DNA from: Pseudomonadota bacterium
Lineage (GTDB): Bacteria > Pseudomonadota > Gammaproteobacteria > Steroidobacterales > Steroidobacteraceae
Length of the DNA: 64,000 nucleotides
Reading direction: 5' to 3'
Assembly (NCBI GenBank): GCA_023457495.1
Contig: JAEWLQ010000079.1
Location: forward strand, 10,270 to 74,269
Both the position numbers and the translations under genes were made by a program. Under the pieces are notes generated by a model. It worked only from the letters and a program-made list of their open reading frames with translations. It was not told where the DNA came from and searched no databases. Positions 25,578 to 33,861 of this stretch are shown here, piece by piece. Position 1 is the first letter of the stretch; each line of letters begins with the position of its first letter.

Positions 25578-28500
25578 GGCGCGCCGCGAAGTGGTTTGCG
25601 GTTGGCGGCGGTGTGCTGGTGCTGCTGCTGTTGGCGCTGGTGTGCGCGGTGGCGTGGGTGCTGTTCACGACCGCGGGGGCGCGTTGGGCCGCGGGCATGG
25701 CGGCTGCGCGTTTTCCGCCGCCGGCGCGCGTCGAGTATGCGTCGATCGATGGAACGATCGCGGGTGAGTTGATCATCACGGATTTCCGCTTCGCGGGCGA
25801 TCCGATGACCGCGCAGGTGCGCATCGCGCGTTTGACCGTCGATCCGACGCTGCGCATGTTGTTCTCGAAGGTGCTGCGCATCGAACGCGCGAGCGTGCGC
25901 GGCCTCGTGCTGACGCTGCCGGAACAGAGCAAGCCCGGGACGGATGAACCGATGTGGGTCGAGCCACCGCTGGAAGTCGTCGTGCGGGACTTCGCGCTGG
26001 AAGACGGGCGCGTGGTGAAGGCGAACGAGAATCTCGTGACGGTGAGGCAGCTTGCCGTGGCCGCGCGCTGGAGTCGCGACGAACTGGTCATCGAGAGATT
26101 GTCGCTGCTGCCCGGGGACATCGAAGGGGAGCTCGACATCCAGGGCCGGATCACGCCGGCGGGAAAACTGGTGCACGGCGAAATCGACGCGCGCTGGAAG
26201 GATGTCGTGATCCCCGAGTCGCTCGCGGGCATGACGCTCGCGAGCGCCGGTGCGCTGAAGGCAAACGGTACGCCGGAGAAGTACTCCGCGAAGGGTGAGT
26301 TCGACATCGGACCGCCCGGCGATCCGACGCACGCGGTGGTGGACGTGTCCGGCACAGACGTGCGCGCGGAGCTGCATGCGGTCGATCTGGTCCAGCGCGC
26401 GGGCAAGCTGGCGCTGCGCGGGAGCGTGGAGTTCGAGCCGGTGGCGTGGGATCTCAGCGCGCAGGCGCGCGAGTTCGATCCGGGAGCGTTTCTCGCGGCC
26501 TGGCCCGGCAGCGTGAACCTGGACCTGACCACCCAGGGCGAGATGGCGGAGCAGGGGCCGAAAGGCAGCGTGCGCATCGGCACGCTCGCCGGCACGTTGC
26601 GCGGCCGGCCGATCGCCGGGGGTGGTGATATCGAGTTCGCGGCGCCTGCCTCGGTGAGCGGGGAACTGAAGTTGAGCTCGGGGAAAAGCCGCGTCGAATT
26701 GCGCGGTAACAGCCCGGACAGCCGGTCGATCGATGCCAACGTGGAGCTCGCGGTCGCATCGCTCGCGGACTGGGTGCCCGAGGCTGCGGGTAGTTTGAAC
26801 GGACAATTCCGGGCGCGCGGCGCGTGGCCGAAGATCAGGATCGAAGGTGGCGCAAATGGTCGATCCCTGGCGTTGGCCGGCGCCCGCATCGCGTCGCTCG
26901 AAGTCGATGCGTCGGTGGACACGCCGCTCGATCCGAATGGCAAGGTGACGGCCCGCGCCCGGCAGGTCGCCATGAATGGCTTCGAGTTCGAACAGTTGAC
27001 GTTCGAGGGAAGCGGCAACCAGGCCCGGCACCAGGCGCGTCTCGACGCGCAGGGCGAGAAGCTCGACGCGTCGTTGGCGCTCACGGGCGCGCTCGCCTCG
27101 GGCACGTGGACGGCGGAGTTGTCGAAGCTCGAGCTGGCGGCGCCCGACGTGCCTCCGCTGGCGCTGCGGGCGCCGGCCAACATCACGCTGGGTGGCGGCG
27201 CGTTCGAGATCTCCGAGGCCTGTCTCGTCGACGAGGCGCAGGCGTCGCTGTGCGTGGCGGCGAAGATGCAGGCGAGCGGAGCGCTGGAGGCAAACTACTC
27301 GTTCGAGAAGGTCCAGCTCGCGTTGGCGAATGCGCTGGCGCCCGAAGCGATGCCGGGCCAGCTGCGCGGAGAAGTGGCGGGGCGGGGCCACGTGCGGCGC
27401 GGCGAGGATGGACTGTGGCTGGGCGAAGCGCGGATCGATTCGCCGGAAGCGCGCCTCGTGATGCAGAGCGAAGGGGCAGGCGCCGCGGCGCTCGGCCAGC
27501 AATCCTGGCTGCTCTACGAGAATCTGAACATGACCGCGCAACTGCAGGGTGATTCCGCCACCGCGAGCGCGACGGCAGGACTGTCGGAGGGCGGTTCGCT
27601 CGAGGCGCGGCTCGAAGCGCGCAACCTCACGTCGGAGTCGCCCGGCCTCGGTGGAACGATCGATGCCTCGCTGCCGACGATCTCGCCGTTCGCGGGCTTC
27701 GTTCCGAGCGTGGCGAACCTCGATGGCGCGGTCAGCGCGCGGATCAGTCTCGGCGGCACGCTGGCGGCGCCGGAGATTACGGGCAACATCGACGCCACGA
27801 AGCTGCAAGCCGATCTCGGGGAGCTCGGCATCGAGCTGCGCGATGGCCGGGTCGAAGCGCAGGCGAAGCCGGATGGAGGTTTCTCGCTCGCGGCGAGTGT
27901 GGCCTCGGGCAAGGGGCACATCGAGCTCGCCGGCACGATGAGCGCGCGCGGGGAAATCGAGGCGAAGATCCTCGGCCAGAATTTCCAGGCCGCGGACATT
28001 CCGGCGGCAAACGTGGTGCTCACGCCGGATCTGGATCTCACGGGCAATCCAAAGGGATATCGCCTCGGCGGCGAGGTGACGATCCCGCGCGCCGCGATCA
28101 ACCTGCAGAAGCTGCCGCGGGATCAGCCGCCGGGGGTATCTCCCGATGTCGTCGTCGTGCGCAATGGGCAGGAAGTCGTGCGCGAGGAGGCGCAGGCGTT
28201 TCCGCTGACCGCGACGATCACGGTGAAGTTGGGCGAGAAGATCGAGATCGAGGGATTCGGACTCGATGCGACGGTGGCCGGAGAGCTGGTCGTGCGCGAG
28301 GCGCCGGGCGTGCCCACCACCGGCTCGGGCACATTGCAGGTCTCGGGAACCTACAAGGCGTACGGCCAGGACCTGACCATCAAGGAGGGCCGCCTGATGT
28401 TCGCGGGCACGCCGCTCGACGATCCGCGGCTCGCGATCACCGCGATGCGCGAGATCGATGACAATCTATCTACCGGCCTGCGCATCGCTGGGTCCGCGCA

Positions 28501-28918
28501 GAAGCCGATCATCACGGTGATCTCGGATCCGAACGTCGGCGAGGCGGATGCGTTGTCATACCTGGTCACGGGCCGTTCGCTCAATGAAGTCGGCAGCGCG
28601 AGCGGTGGGTCGCAGGACACGCTGGCTTCGGCGACGCGTTCGCTCGAGGGCGCCGGCGCGGGGCTGGTCGCGAAACGCATCGGCCAGCGGCTGGGACTCG
28701 ACGAGGCGTCGGTCGAGGAAAACGAGATGATCGGCGGCTCGGCGCTCACCATCGGGGAATATCTCTCGCCGCGGTTGTACCTGAGTTACGGCGTGGGATT
28801 GTTCGAGCCGGGCGAGGTGATCGCGATGCGCTACAAGATGTCGAAGGACATCGGCGTGCGCATCCAGCGCGGGTCGCAGGAGACGCGGGCGGGCGTGGAG
28901 TACCGGATCGAGCGGTGA
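25574..28918 (+). CDS. tamB: Translocation and assembly module protein TamB
   Basis: 1114 aa, AsmA-like inner-membrane-anchored protein spanning the periplasm. A single N-terminal transmembrane helix (about 8-33) is followed by a long repetitive beta structure and the C-terminal DUF490/TamB domain (SGTLQVSGTYKAYGQDLTIK, then PNVGEADALSYLVTGRSLN). The last residues AGVEYRIER interact with TamA in characterised systems. The ATG at 25574 overlaps the tamA stop. TamB-type proteins are also implicated in phospholipid transport. Confidence 0.93.
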   Translation: MRRAAKWFAVGGGVLVLLLLALVCAVAWVLFTTAGARWAAGMAAARFPPPARVEYASIDGTIAGELIITDFRFAGDPMTAQVRIARLTVDPTLRMLFSKVLRIERASVRGLVLTLPEQSKPGTDEPMWVEPPLEVVVRDFALEDGRVVKANENLVTVRQLAVAARWSRDELVIERLSLLPGDIEGELDIQGRITPAGKLVHGEIDARWKDVVIPESLAGMTLASAGALKANGTPEKYSAKGEFDIGPPGDPTHAVVDVSGTDVRAELHAVDLVQRAGKLALRGSVEFEPVAWDLSAQAREFDPGAFLAAWPGSVNLDLTTQGEMAEQGPKGSVRIGTLAGTLRGRPIAGGGDIEFAAPASVSGELKLSSGKSRVELRGNSPDSRSIDANVELAVASLADWVPEAAGSLNGQFRARGAWPKIRIEGGANGRSLALAGARIASLEVDASVDTPLDPNGKVTARARQVAMNGFEFEQLTFEGSGNQARHQARLDAQGEKLDASLALTGALASGTWTAELSKLELAAPDVPPLALRAPANITLGGGAFEISEACLVDEAQASLCVAAKMQASGALEANYSFEKVQLALANALAPEAMPGQLRGEVAGRGHVRRGEDGLWLGEARIDSPEARLVMQSEGAGAAALGQQSWLLYENLNMTAQLQGDSATASATAGLSEGGSLEARLEARNLTSESPGLGGTIDASLPTISPFAGFVPSVANLDGAVSARISLGGTLAAPEITGNIDATKLQADLGELGIELRDGRVEAQAKPDGGFSLAASVASGKGHIELAGTMSARGEIEAKILGQNFQAADIPAANVVLTPDLDLTGNPKGYRLGGEVTIPRAAINLQKLPRDQPPGVSPDVVVVRNGQEVVREEAQAFPLTATITVKLGEKIEIEGFGLDATVAGELVVREAPGVPTTGSGTLQVSGTYKAYGQDLTIKEGRLMFAGTPLDDPRLAITAMREIDDNLSTGLRIAGSAQKPIITVISDPNVGEADALSYLVTGRSLNEVGSASGGSQDTLASATRSLEGAGAGLVAKRIGQRLGLDEASVEENEMIGGSALTIGEYLSPRLYLSYGVGLFEPGEVIAMRYKMSKDIGVRIQRGSQETRAGVEYRIER

Positions 28919-28920
28919 CG

Positions 28921-28951
28921 CTCACCGGCGCGGCGGGGCCGCGCCGGTGAG
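28921..28951. terminator. Strong GC hairpin between convergent tamB and ferritin-like gene
   Basis: Perfect 14-bp arms CTCACCGGCGCGGC (28921-28934) and GCCGCGCCGGTGAG (28938-28951) with a 3-nt loop. It starts 2 nt after the tamB stop and ends 7 nt before the convergent gene's stop, so it can serve both strands. No T-run follows. Confidence 0.6.
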
Positions 28952-28958
28952 CCAGACG

Positions 28959-29702
28959 TCAGCTCAGCAGCCTTGTCTCCGAGGTCACCAGCGCTTCGTA
29001 CCAGCTGCTGATGGTCTGCAGGTGCTCGTTTTCGTGGCTCAGTGCCCGGTCGAACTGCATTCCCAGTTCCTCCTGTCCCATCGAGCGCGCGAGTTGCGCC
29101 AGCATCTCCCAGCTCGCAACGTCGATGAGTTCCGCCGCGAGCAGTGAGTTCAGCGTTTGCGCCAGCGTCGTGCGCGGATCCGTCACCGCTTGCATGAGCC
29201 CCATCGATTGCACGCCGACCAGGTCGGCGCCGGGTGTCTGCGTCGTGGGATCGCCGCCGACCGTCTCGATCGCCTGGCGCAACAGCTCCGCGTGTTCGGC
29301 TTCCTGGTTGCGGATCTGTTTCATCCGCTCAATCGTCACGGGTGTCCCGGCGGATTGCGCCGCCGCCTTAACCAGCGCCGCATCGTAGAGCCGGGTGCCG
29401 CCACGTTCGAAGGCCAGGCGCTCACCCAGCTTGTCGATGAACACCTGCAGGCGCGCTCCGGTGAGGACTCCGACCCCGGCCTTGACCGCGCCTTTGACGG
29501 TCGCGGGCGGCGGGATGGAACCGAGCGCATCGGCTTCGTTGACGTATTCGCGGCGCATCTCGGCCGCCAGTGTGCTCTCGGGCTCCATGTCCACGCTCGT
29601 TTCGATGTCGAACTCTTCCATCGAGCGCATCTGGCGCGCCGCTTCCTTCGGCGAGATCTGCATGCCGGTGCGGTTGTGTCCGATCTTGGTGGGATCTTCC
29701 AT
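28959..29702 (-). CDS. Ferritin-like domain protein
   Basis: 247 aa. The C-terminal half is a four-helix bundle with two ExxH motifs: EAEH in RNQEAEHAELLRQA (about 132-145) and ENEH in LSHENEHLQTISSWY near the end. Additional Glu residues in LLAAELIDVASWEML complete a likely diiron or dimetal site. The N-terminal ~60 residues are acidic and unlike known domains. It lies 10 nt downstream of another ferritin-like gene and is likely co-transcribed. Such proteins bind metals or respond to oxidative stress; the exact role is unknown. Confidence 0.78.
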   Translation of the reverse strand: MEDPTKIGHNRTGMQISPKEAARQMRSMEEFDIETSVDMEPESTLAAEMRREYVNEADALGSIPPPATVKGAVKAGVGVLTGARLQVFIDKLGERLAFERGGTRLYDAALVKAAAQSAGTPVTIERMKQIRNQEAEHAELLRQAIETVGGDPTTQTPGADLVGVQSMGLMQAVTDPRTTLAQTLNSLLAAELIDVASWEMLAQLARSMGQEELGMQFDRALSHENEHLQTISSWYEALVTSETRLLS

Positions 29703-29712
29703 GGCTGACTCC

Positions 29713-30882
29713 TCAAGCGTTGACGACTTTCAGCGTGAGCTCCGTGCCCGGCCGCCACGCGTAACCTTCCGCGACGATCTCCGAGGGCGAGCCCTGGGAG
29801 TTCATGTGATCGCGATATTCGATCGAGCTCTCGCCTTCCTCCTCGAGCGGCACGATCTGGGTGCCGCGGGCCCGCAGGTCCACCTCGGTGTTCAGCACCT
29901 GCTTGACGAATTCGCGGTTGCTCGTGAAGGGCATGGGATCGGGAAAGGTTTCGGGGATGACTTCCAGCGCGTCGCGCTTCTCGGCCTCCTCGAACAGGCG
30001 CTTGACCGCCTGGAAGTGCCCGAGCTCGTAGTCGAGCATGCGTTCCCACAGCGCGCGGATGCGCGGATTCTTCTCCTGCTGCGCGCAGCTGTAGTAGTTA
30101 TAGACCTCGGCCGCCTCGTGCAGCAGCCAGTTCTCCAGCAGGCTCTGCGTCGGATCGAGCAGGCTCTCGTATTGCGTCACGTGTTGCTGCTCGATCGAGG
30201 CGATCTCGGCGTAGAGCTGGCGCGCTACCGGATCGGCGAATAGCGGCCCGATGTTCATGTAGTAGTTGTGAGTCTGCTGTTCCGCGGCCGTGAGGCTGAG
30301 CGCGTGCAGCTTGGTGAGCGGATCCGCCGTGGCCTTGTCGAACGGCTCGCGCACGTCGTGCTCCGGGTGGCGGTGCTCGACCGCGGTCGGGCGACCCGGA
30401 AGGATGTCCGTGTAGCACTGCAGGATGTTGTTGGCGTCCTTGCCTTCGAGGCGATCGAGTAGCGCCGAGTAGCGATACAGGTGATCGAAATCCTCGAGCA
30501 GGCCGAAGCGCATGTTGGCCGCGACGTATTCGTCGGGCTCACGCTGCGCCATCGCCGCGGTCACCTCGATCGCCACCTGTTCGTAACCAATGGTGGTTTC
30601 GAGCGGCGAGTGATCCGCGCCGAGCAGCCAGTTCACGAGCGTCGCCTGGTGATGCTCGACGCGGCGGATCTCGGCGAGCTGGCGGCGGAAGCGCCCGTCG
30701 AAGCGGGCGGCGGCGTGCTGAAAGCGGATGGCTTCATTCTCGATGCCGTTCATGTAGATCACGCGCACACGCGTGAACGCGTCGTCATCGAGTTTGCTGA
30801 TCGGCTTCGAGGCGAGCTCGCGCCAGGTGAAACGCTGCTGCGAGAGCGGCGTTCCACGTTCCTTGTGAATGGAAAATGCCAT
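29713..30882 (-). CDS. Larger ferritin-like protein, two helical bundles
   Basis: 389 aa starting at ATG 30882 (AGGAA upstream); the frame reaches 31014, but the extra N-terminus has low-complexity, shadow-like sequence. Helices with metal-ligand patterns recur: RRVEHHQATLVNWL and GYEQVAIEVTAA in the first half, IEQQHVTQYESLLD, LLHEAAEVYNYY and DYELGHFQAVKRLFEE in the second. Two ferritin-like bundles in tandem are likely. The C-terminus (SEIVAEGYAWRPGTELTLKV) is a small beta segment. Precedes the second ferritin-like gene by 10 nt. Confidence 0.75.
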   Translation of the reverse strand: MAFSIHKERGTPLSQQRFTWRELASKPISKLDDDAFTRVRVIYMNGIENEAIRFQHAAARFDGRFRRQLAEIRRVEHHQATLVNWLLGADHSPLETTIGYEQVAIEVTAAMAQREPDEYVAANMRFGLLEDFDHLYRYSALLDRLEGKDANNILQCYTDILPGRPTAVEHRHPEHDVREPFDKATADPLTKLHALSLTAAEQQTHNYYMNIGPLFADPVARQLYAEIASIEQQHVTQYESLLDPTQSLLENWLLHEAAEVYNYYSCAQQEKNPRIRALWERMLDYELGHFQAVKRLFEEAEKRDALEVIPETFPDPMPFTSNREFVKQVLNTEVDLRARGTQIVPLEEEGESSIEYRDHMNSQGSPSEIVAEGYAWRPGTELTLKVVNA

Positions 30883-30974
30883 GAGTGTCGTTCCTGCTGT
30901 GATGTGTGCGCACAGCGTGGCGGCGGCGCGATCCGTAAACCACCGGCATGCGGGTGGCGGAGCGTAGGTGTGGG

Positions 30975-31505
30975 CTACGGACGCCTGTGAGACACGCGAA
31001 CGGGCCTGAACCATTCTTCACCGATGAGCGCGAAGGCCGCGGCGAGCAGGATCAGTGTCGTCGCGACCGCGCCGCCGGGCAAGTCATTGACGCGCGGCTG
31101 CAACGTCCACTCGGGCGCGGCGATCGCGCCACGATGAAGGAGAATGACGATGATCAACGCGAACACCGGGAGCATTTCGAGCCAGCTGTGCACGTGCTGC
31201 TCGAGCGGAGAGATGTATCGCAGGGGCTGAGCGCGCCGGGTATCCCACAGCGACGTGGCGATGTGTGCGAGTACCGCAACAGTCATGATCGCCAGGAGCA
31301 GTGCGTTGATCTCGAAGAACAACGCGAGCACGAGGGGCACGGCGATTTCGAGATGGAGCAGGAAATGCAGTCGGGACTCGCGGGCGCCCGATGTCCGTTC
31401 GATCGCGCTCGCGCGATGGCACAACCAGTCGGCGAAGCCGGCGGCGAGCCAGGCGGGAAACAACCCGAACACGAGCAGGGTCCGCAGCGTGGCTTCGAGG
31501 TCCAC
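30975..31505 (-). CDS. Integral membrane protein of unknown function
   Basis: 176 aa from GTG 31505, which is 8 nt after the stop of the DUF2269 gene; an upstream frame extension to 31958 is antisense-like and rejected. About four transmembrane helices (about 8-25, 50-68, 70-85, 110-124, with a further one at 148-162). A loop with SPLEQHVHSWLEMLP between helices is the most distinctive sequence and contains two His. It is the last gene of a tightly packed three-gene operon with an epimerase and a DUF2269 protein. I do not recognise the family. Confidence 0.7.
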   Translation of the reverse strand: MDLEATLRTLLVFGLFPAWLAAGFADWLCHRASAIERTSGARESRLHFLLHLEIAVPLVLALFFEINALLLAIMTVAVLAHIATSLWDTRRAQPLRYISPLEQHVHSWLEMLPVFALIIVILLHRGAIAAPEWTLQPRVNDLPGGAVATTLILLAAAFALIGEEWFRPVRVSHRRP

Positions 31506-31513
31506 GCCGCGCC

Positions 31514-31978
31514 TCAGCCCGGCTTCGCGACCATGAGGTAGAACACGATGACGAGCGCCGCGAAGGCGACGACGCCGAGCGCCACCCAGGCGCGCAGCAT
31601 CGACCAGTAGGCCGAAGGCAGCGCGCTCCCGGCCGCTGCCGCGGACCGCGCCAGGTCGCGCATGCGGATCTGCATCCACACCACCGGCAACCAGGCGGCG
31701 CCGGCCAGTAGATAGAGGCCGATGGACCAGGCGATCCACGCGCTGGTCAGCGGATAGCCGGCGAGGTGCACCAGGTAGAAGCCCGTGAGCGGCTGCAGCA
31801 CGATGGTGGGCGTCGTGAACGCCCAGTCGGCGATCACCACGCGATGCACGACCGCGGCGGCGATGTGTGCATCGCGCGTGCGGCTCGCGAAGAACATGTA
31901 GTAAGCCGAGCCGAGCCCGGTGCCGAACAGCACCGTGGACGAGAGGATGTGCAGCCATTTGATGATCAGGTAGGTCAT
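31514..31978 (-). CDS. DUF2269 family membrane protein
   Basis: 154 aa, four transmembrane helices. The N-terminal KWLHILSSTVLFGTGLGSAYY and the central LQPLTGFYLVHLAGYPL are typical of DUF2269. The His in KWLHIL and in the VVHRVV segment could be heme or metal ligands, but that is conjecture. Its ATG overlaps the stop of the epimerase gene (ATGA, 31975-31978), so the two are coupled. Confidence 0.85.
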   Translation of the reverse strand: MTYLIIKWLHILSSTVLFGTGLGSAYYMFFASRTRDAHIAAAVVHRVVIADWAFTTPTIVLQPLTGFYLVHLAGYPLTSAWIAWSIGLYLLAGAAWLPVVWMQIRMRDLARSAAAAGSALPSAYWSMLRAWVALGVVAFAALVIVFYLMVAKPG

Positions 31979-33246
31979 CGGCGCGTCGCGAGCTGACGCA
32001 GGAACAGCAGCAAGACGAGGATCGGCAGGTTCTTGACCACCGGGCCGAACGGCTCGAGCCACAATGCCGGCAGTTTCAACGTGATGATGGCGGTGTAGGC
32101 GAGCACCAGCGCGATCTGCACCGTCCACAACCCACGCGGCGCGCGCGGCCACAAGCTGAGCAGGCCGAGCACGATGTCGAGCAGCGCCGCTCCGAAGAGC
32201 AGCCAGGGCGCGAATGCGGCGGGTGCGCCGATCTGCTGGAGCAGCCGCAGGCTCGCATCGACTGGATAGACTCCCAGCGAGACGATGCCGGCGGTGAGCC
32301 ACATGAGCGCGACGCTGACCCGCAGCAGCGGCTCGATCCAGCGCAGGCTCGCGAGCACCCGCCGGTGGCGCCGATCTTCCGGGCTCACGAATTCTTCGAC
32401 GGCGCGCGGCGGGTGACCGAGCAGCCTGGTCATTTCGTCGGGTGATCCGGTGTTGCCGCGCTCGAGCATGCCGAGAGTTTCCCTATCCAGCAGCACACCT
32501 GGCAACCCTTCGCCCATGGAAGCGGCGGTGCGGACCAGCGGCGCGGGTATGGAGAGCGTGTGCGCGGCCGGAAAGCCGAGTGTGACGCGCAACGATGTCA
32601 GGAATTCGCGCAACGTCAGCGGGCGGGGCCCGACGAGGGGTAACTCGTGGCCCGCGGGTAGCGGCCGTGTCGCAAGTAGATGAATGGATTCGACGACATC
32701 GTCGACGTGAACGGGTTGCACGCGTTGGCCGCCGCCACCGGGCAAGGGAATGACGGGCAGACTTGCCATCGTCTCGAACATCGCCGCGCTCGTGCCCCCG
32801 GCACCGTAGACGAGCGACGGGCGAACTACCACCGACTCGACGGGCAGCGTCGCGAGATACGTGTCGGCCGCATGTTTGCTGCGATGGTACTGCGCGGCGG
32901 CGTCCGCCGCGGCGCCGAGCGCCGAGATCTGGATGATGCGCTGGACGCCGGCGGTGACCGCGGCATCGAACAGCGCGCAGGGACCTGCGACGTGCAGGGC
33001 CTCGAAGGTCTGGCCGCGCGACTCCCGCAGGATGCCGATGGCGTTCACGAGCACGTTGACGCCGGCCAGTTCGCGCGCCCAGCGCCCGGGAGCCGGGGCC
33101 GTGAAGTCCATCTCTATCCACCGGCTGCAAGCCGCATTCTCGCCGCCGGCGCGCGCCGCACAGACGACCGTGTGTCCCTCGGCCGCGAAACGCGCGGCGA
33201 TCCTCGCGCCGAGAAATCCGCGTGCACCGGCGATGCAGATGTTCAC
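31975..33246 (-). CDS. NAD(P)-binding epimerase-like protein fused to DoxX-like membrane domain
   Basis: 423 aa. Rossmann N-terminus with ICIAGARGFLGARIA (glycine-rich NAD(P) loop), then YHRSKHAADTYL (Tyr/Lys pair typical of atypical SDRs) and VQPVHVDDVVESI. From about residue 300 it continues into four hydrophobic helices resembling DoxX. Such SDR-DoxX fusions occur in proteobacteria; substrates are not established. GTG 33246 has GGAG 9 nt upstream; GTG 33261 is the alternative. First gene of the operon with the DUF2269 and unknown membrane genes. Confidence 0.82.
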   Translation of the reverse strand: MNICIAGARGFLGARIAARFAAEGHTVVCAARAGGENAACSRWIEMDFTAPAPGRWARELAGVNVLVNAIGILRESRGQTFEALHVAGPCALFDAAVTAGVQRIIQISALGAAADAAAQYHRSKHAADTYLATLPVESVVVRPSLVYGAGGTSAAMFETMASLPVIPLPGGGGQRVQPVHVDDVVESIHLLATRPLPAGHELPLVGPRPLTLREFLTSLRVTLGFPAAHTLSIPAPLVRTAASMGEGLPGVLLDRETLGMLERGNTGSPDEMTRLLGHPPRAVEEFVSPEDRRHRRVLASLRWIEPLLRVSVALMWLTAGIVSLGVYPVDASLRLLQQIGAPAAFAPWLLFGAALLDIVLGLLSLWPRAPRGLWTVQIALVLAYTAIITLKLPALWLEPFGPVVKNLPILVLLLFLRQLATRR

Positions 33247-33320
33247 GGATGGCAGCTCCACTGACAGCGACCCGGGAAAAATTCTTCGAACGACGCGCCT
33301 CCCGCAGGGTCGGTGAATTC

Positions 33321-33809
33321 ATGAATAGTTGGTCCCGTTCCGCGCGACAGGCGATTTTCTCCGGCGCCGCGGCAAGCCTGCTCTCGGCCGTGGTTCTTGC
33401 GGTGTGCGGCAAACTCGAGCGCGGCACCGCGGCTGGTCCCATCAATGGACCCAGCCAGTGGGTGCACGGGCGGTGGGCGGCGCATGTCAGGACGCCGAGC
33501 CTGCGACATACGGTCGTGGGGTTCCTGATCCATCACGCCATGGCGACGGGCTGGGCGCTGCTGCACGAGCGCGTGTTCGGAGCGAACAAGGGCGCGCAGC
33601 CCTTTCGGCAACGCGTCGGAGCGGCTGCGCTGACGGGCGGCACCGCCAACTTCGTTGATTACCAGTTGACGCCAAAGCGGCTGCAGCCCGGATTCGAGCA
33701 GCAGCTCTCGCGGGGGTCGCTGCTGCTGGTATACGCGGCATTTGCGGTCGGTCTCACGTTGTACGTCGACACCGCCGCCCGCCGCCGGAAGGCGCGTTTC
33801 GCGAAATGA
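33321..33809 (+). CDS. Small integral membrane protein of unknown function
   Basis: 162 aa. Starts at ATG 33321 with GGTG 6 nt upstream. About four hydrophobic segments: 10-30, 62-80, 96-110 weakly, and 132-150 (LLLVYAAFAVGLTLYV). Conserved-looking features include GPSQWVHG, HHAMATGWALLHERVFG and NFVDYQLTPKRLQPGFE. I recall similar hypothetical proteins in proteobacteria but no function. It stands alone, divergent from the epimerase operon and convergent with ligD. Confidence 0.72.
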   Translation: MNSWSRSARQAIFSGAAASLLSAVVLAVCGKLERGTAAGPINGPSQWVHGRWAAHVRTPSLRHTVVGFLIHHAMATGWALLHERVFGANKGAQPFRQRVGAAALTGGTANFVDYQLTPKRLQPGFEQQLSRGSLLLVYAAFAVGLTLYVDTAARRRKARFAK

Positions 33810-33861
33810 TGCTGCTCCGAAGGACCGGGACGTCGCATCGGCCGGGTCGTATGTGCCCACG

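Noticed and set aside
25367..27919. 850-codon minus-strand frame opposite tamA/tamB
   Set aside because: Arg/His/Leu-rich shadow frame; tamB on the other strand has clear TamB features.
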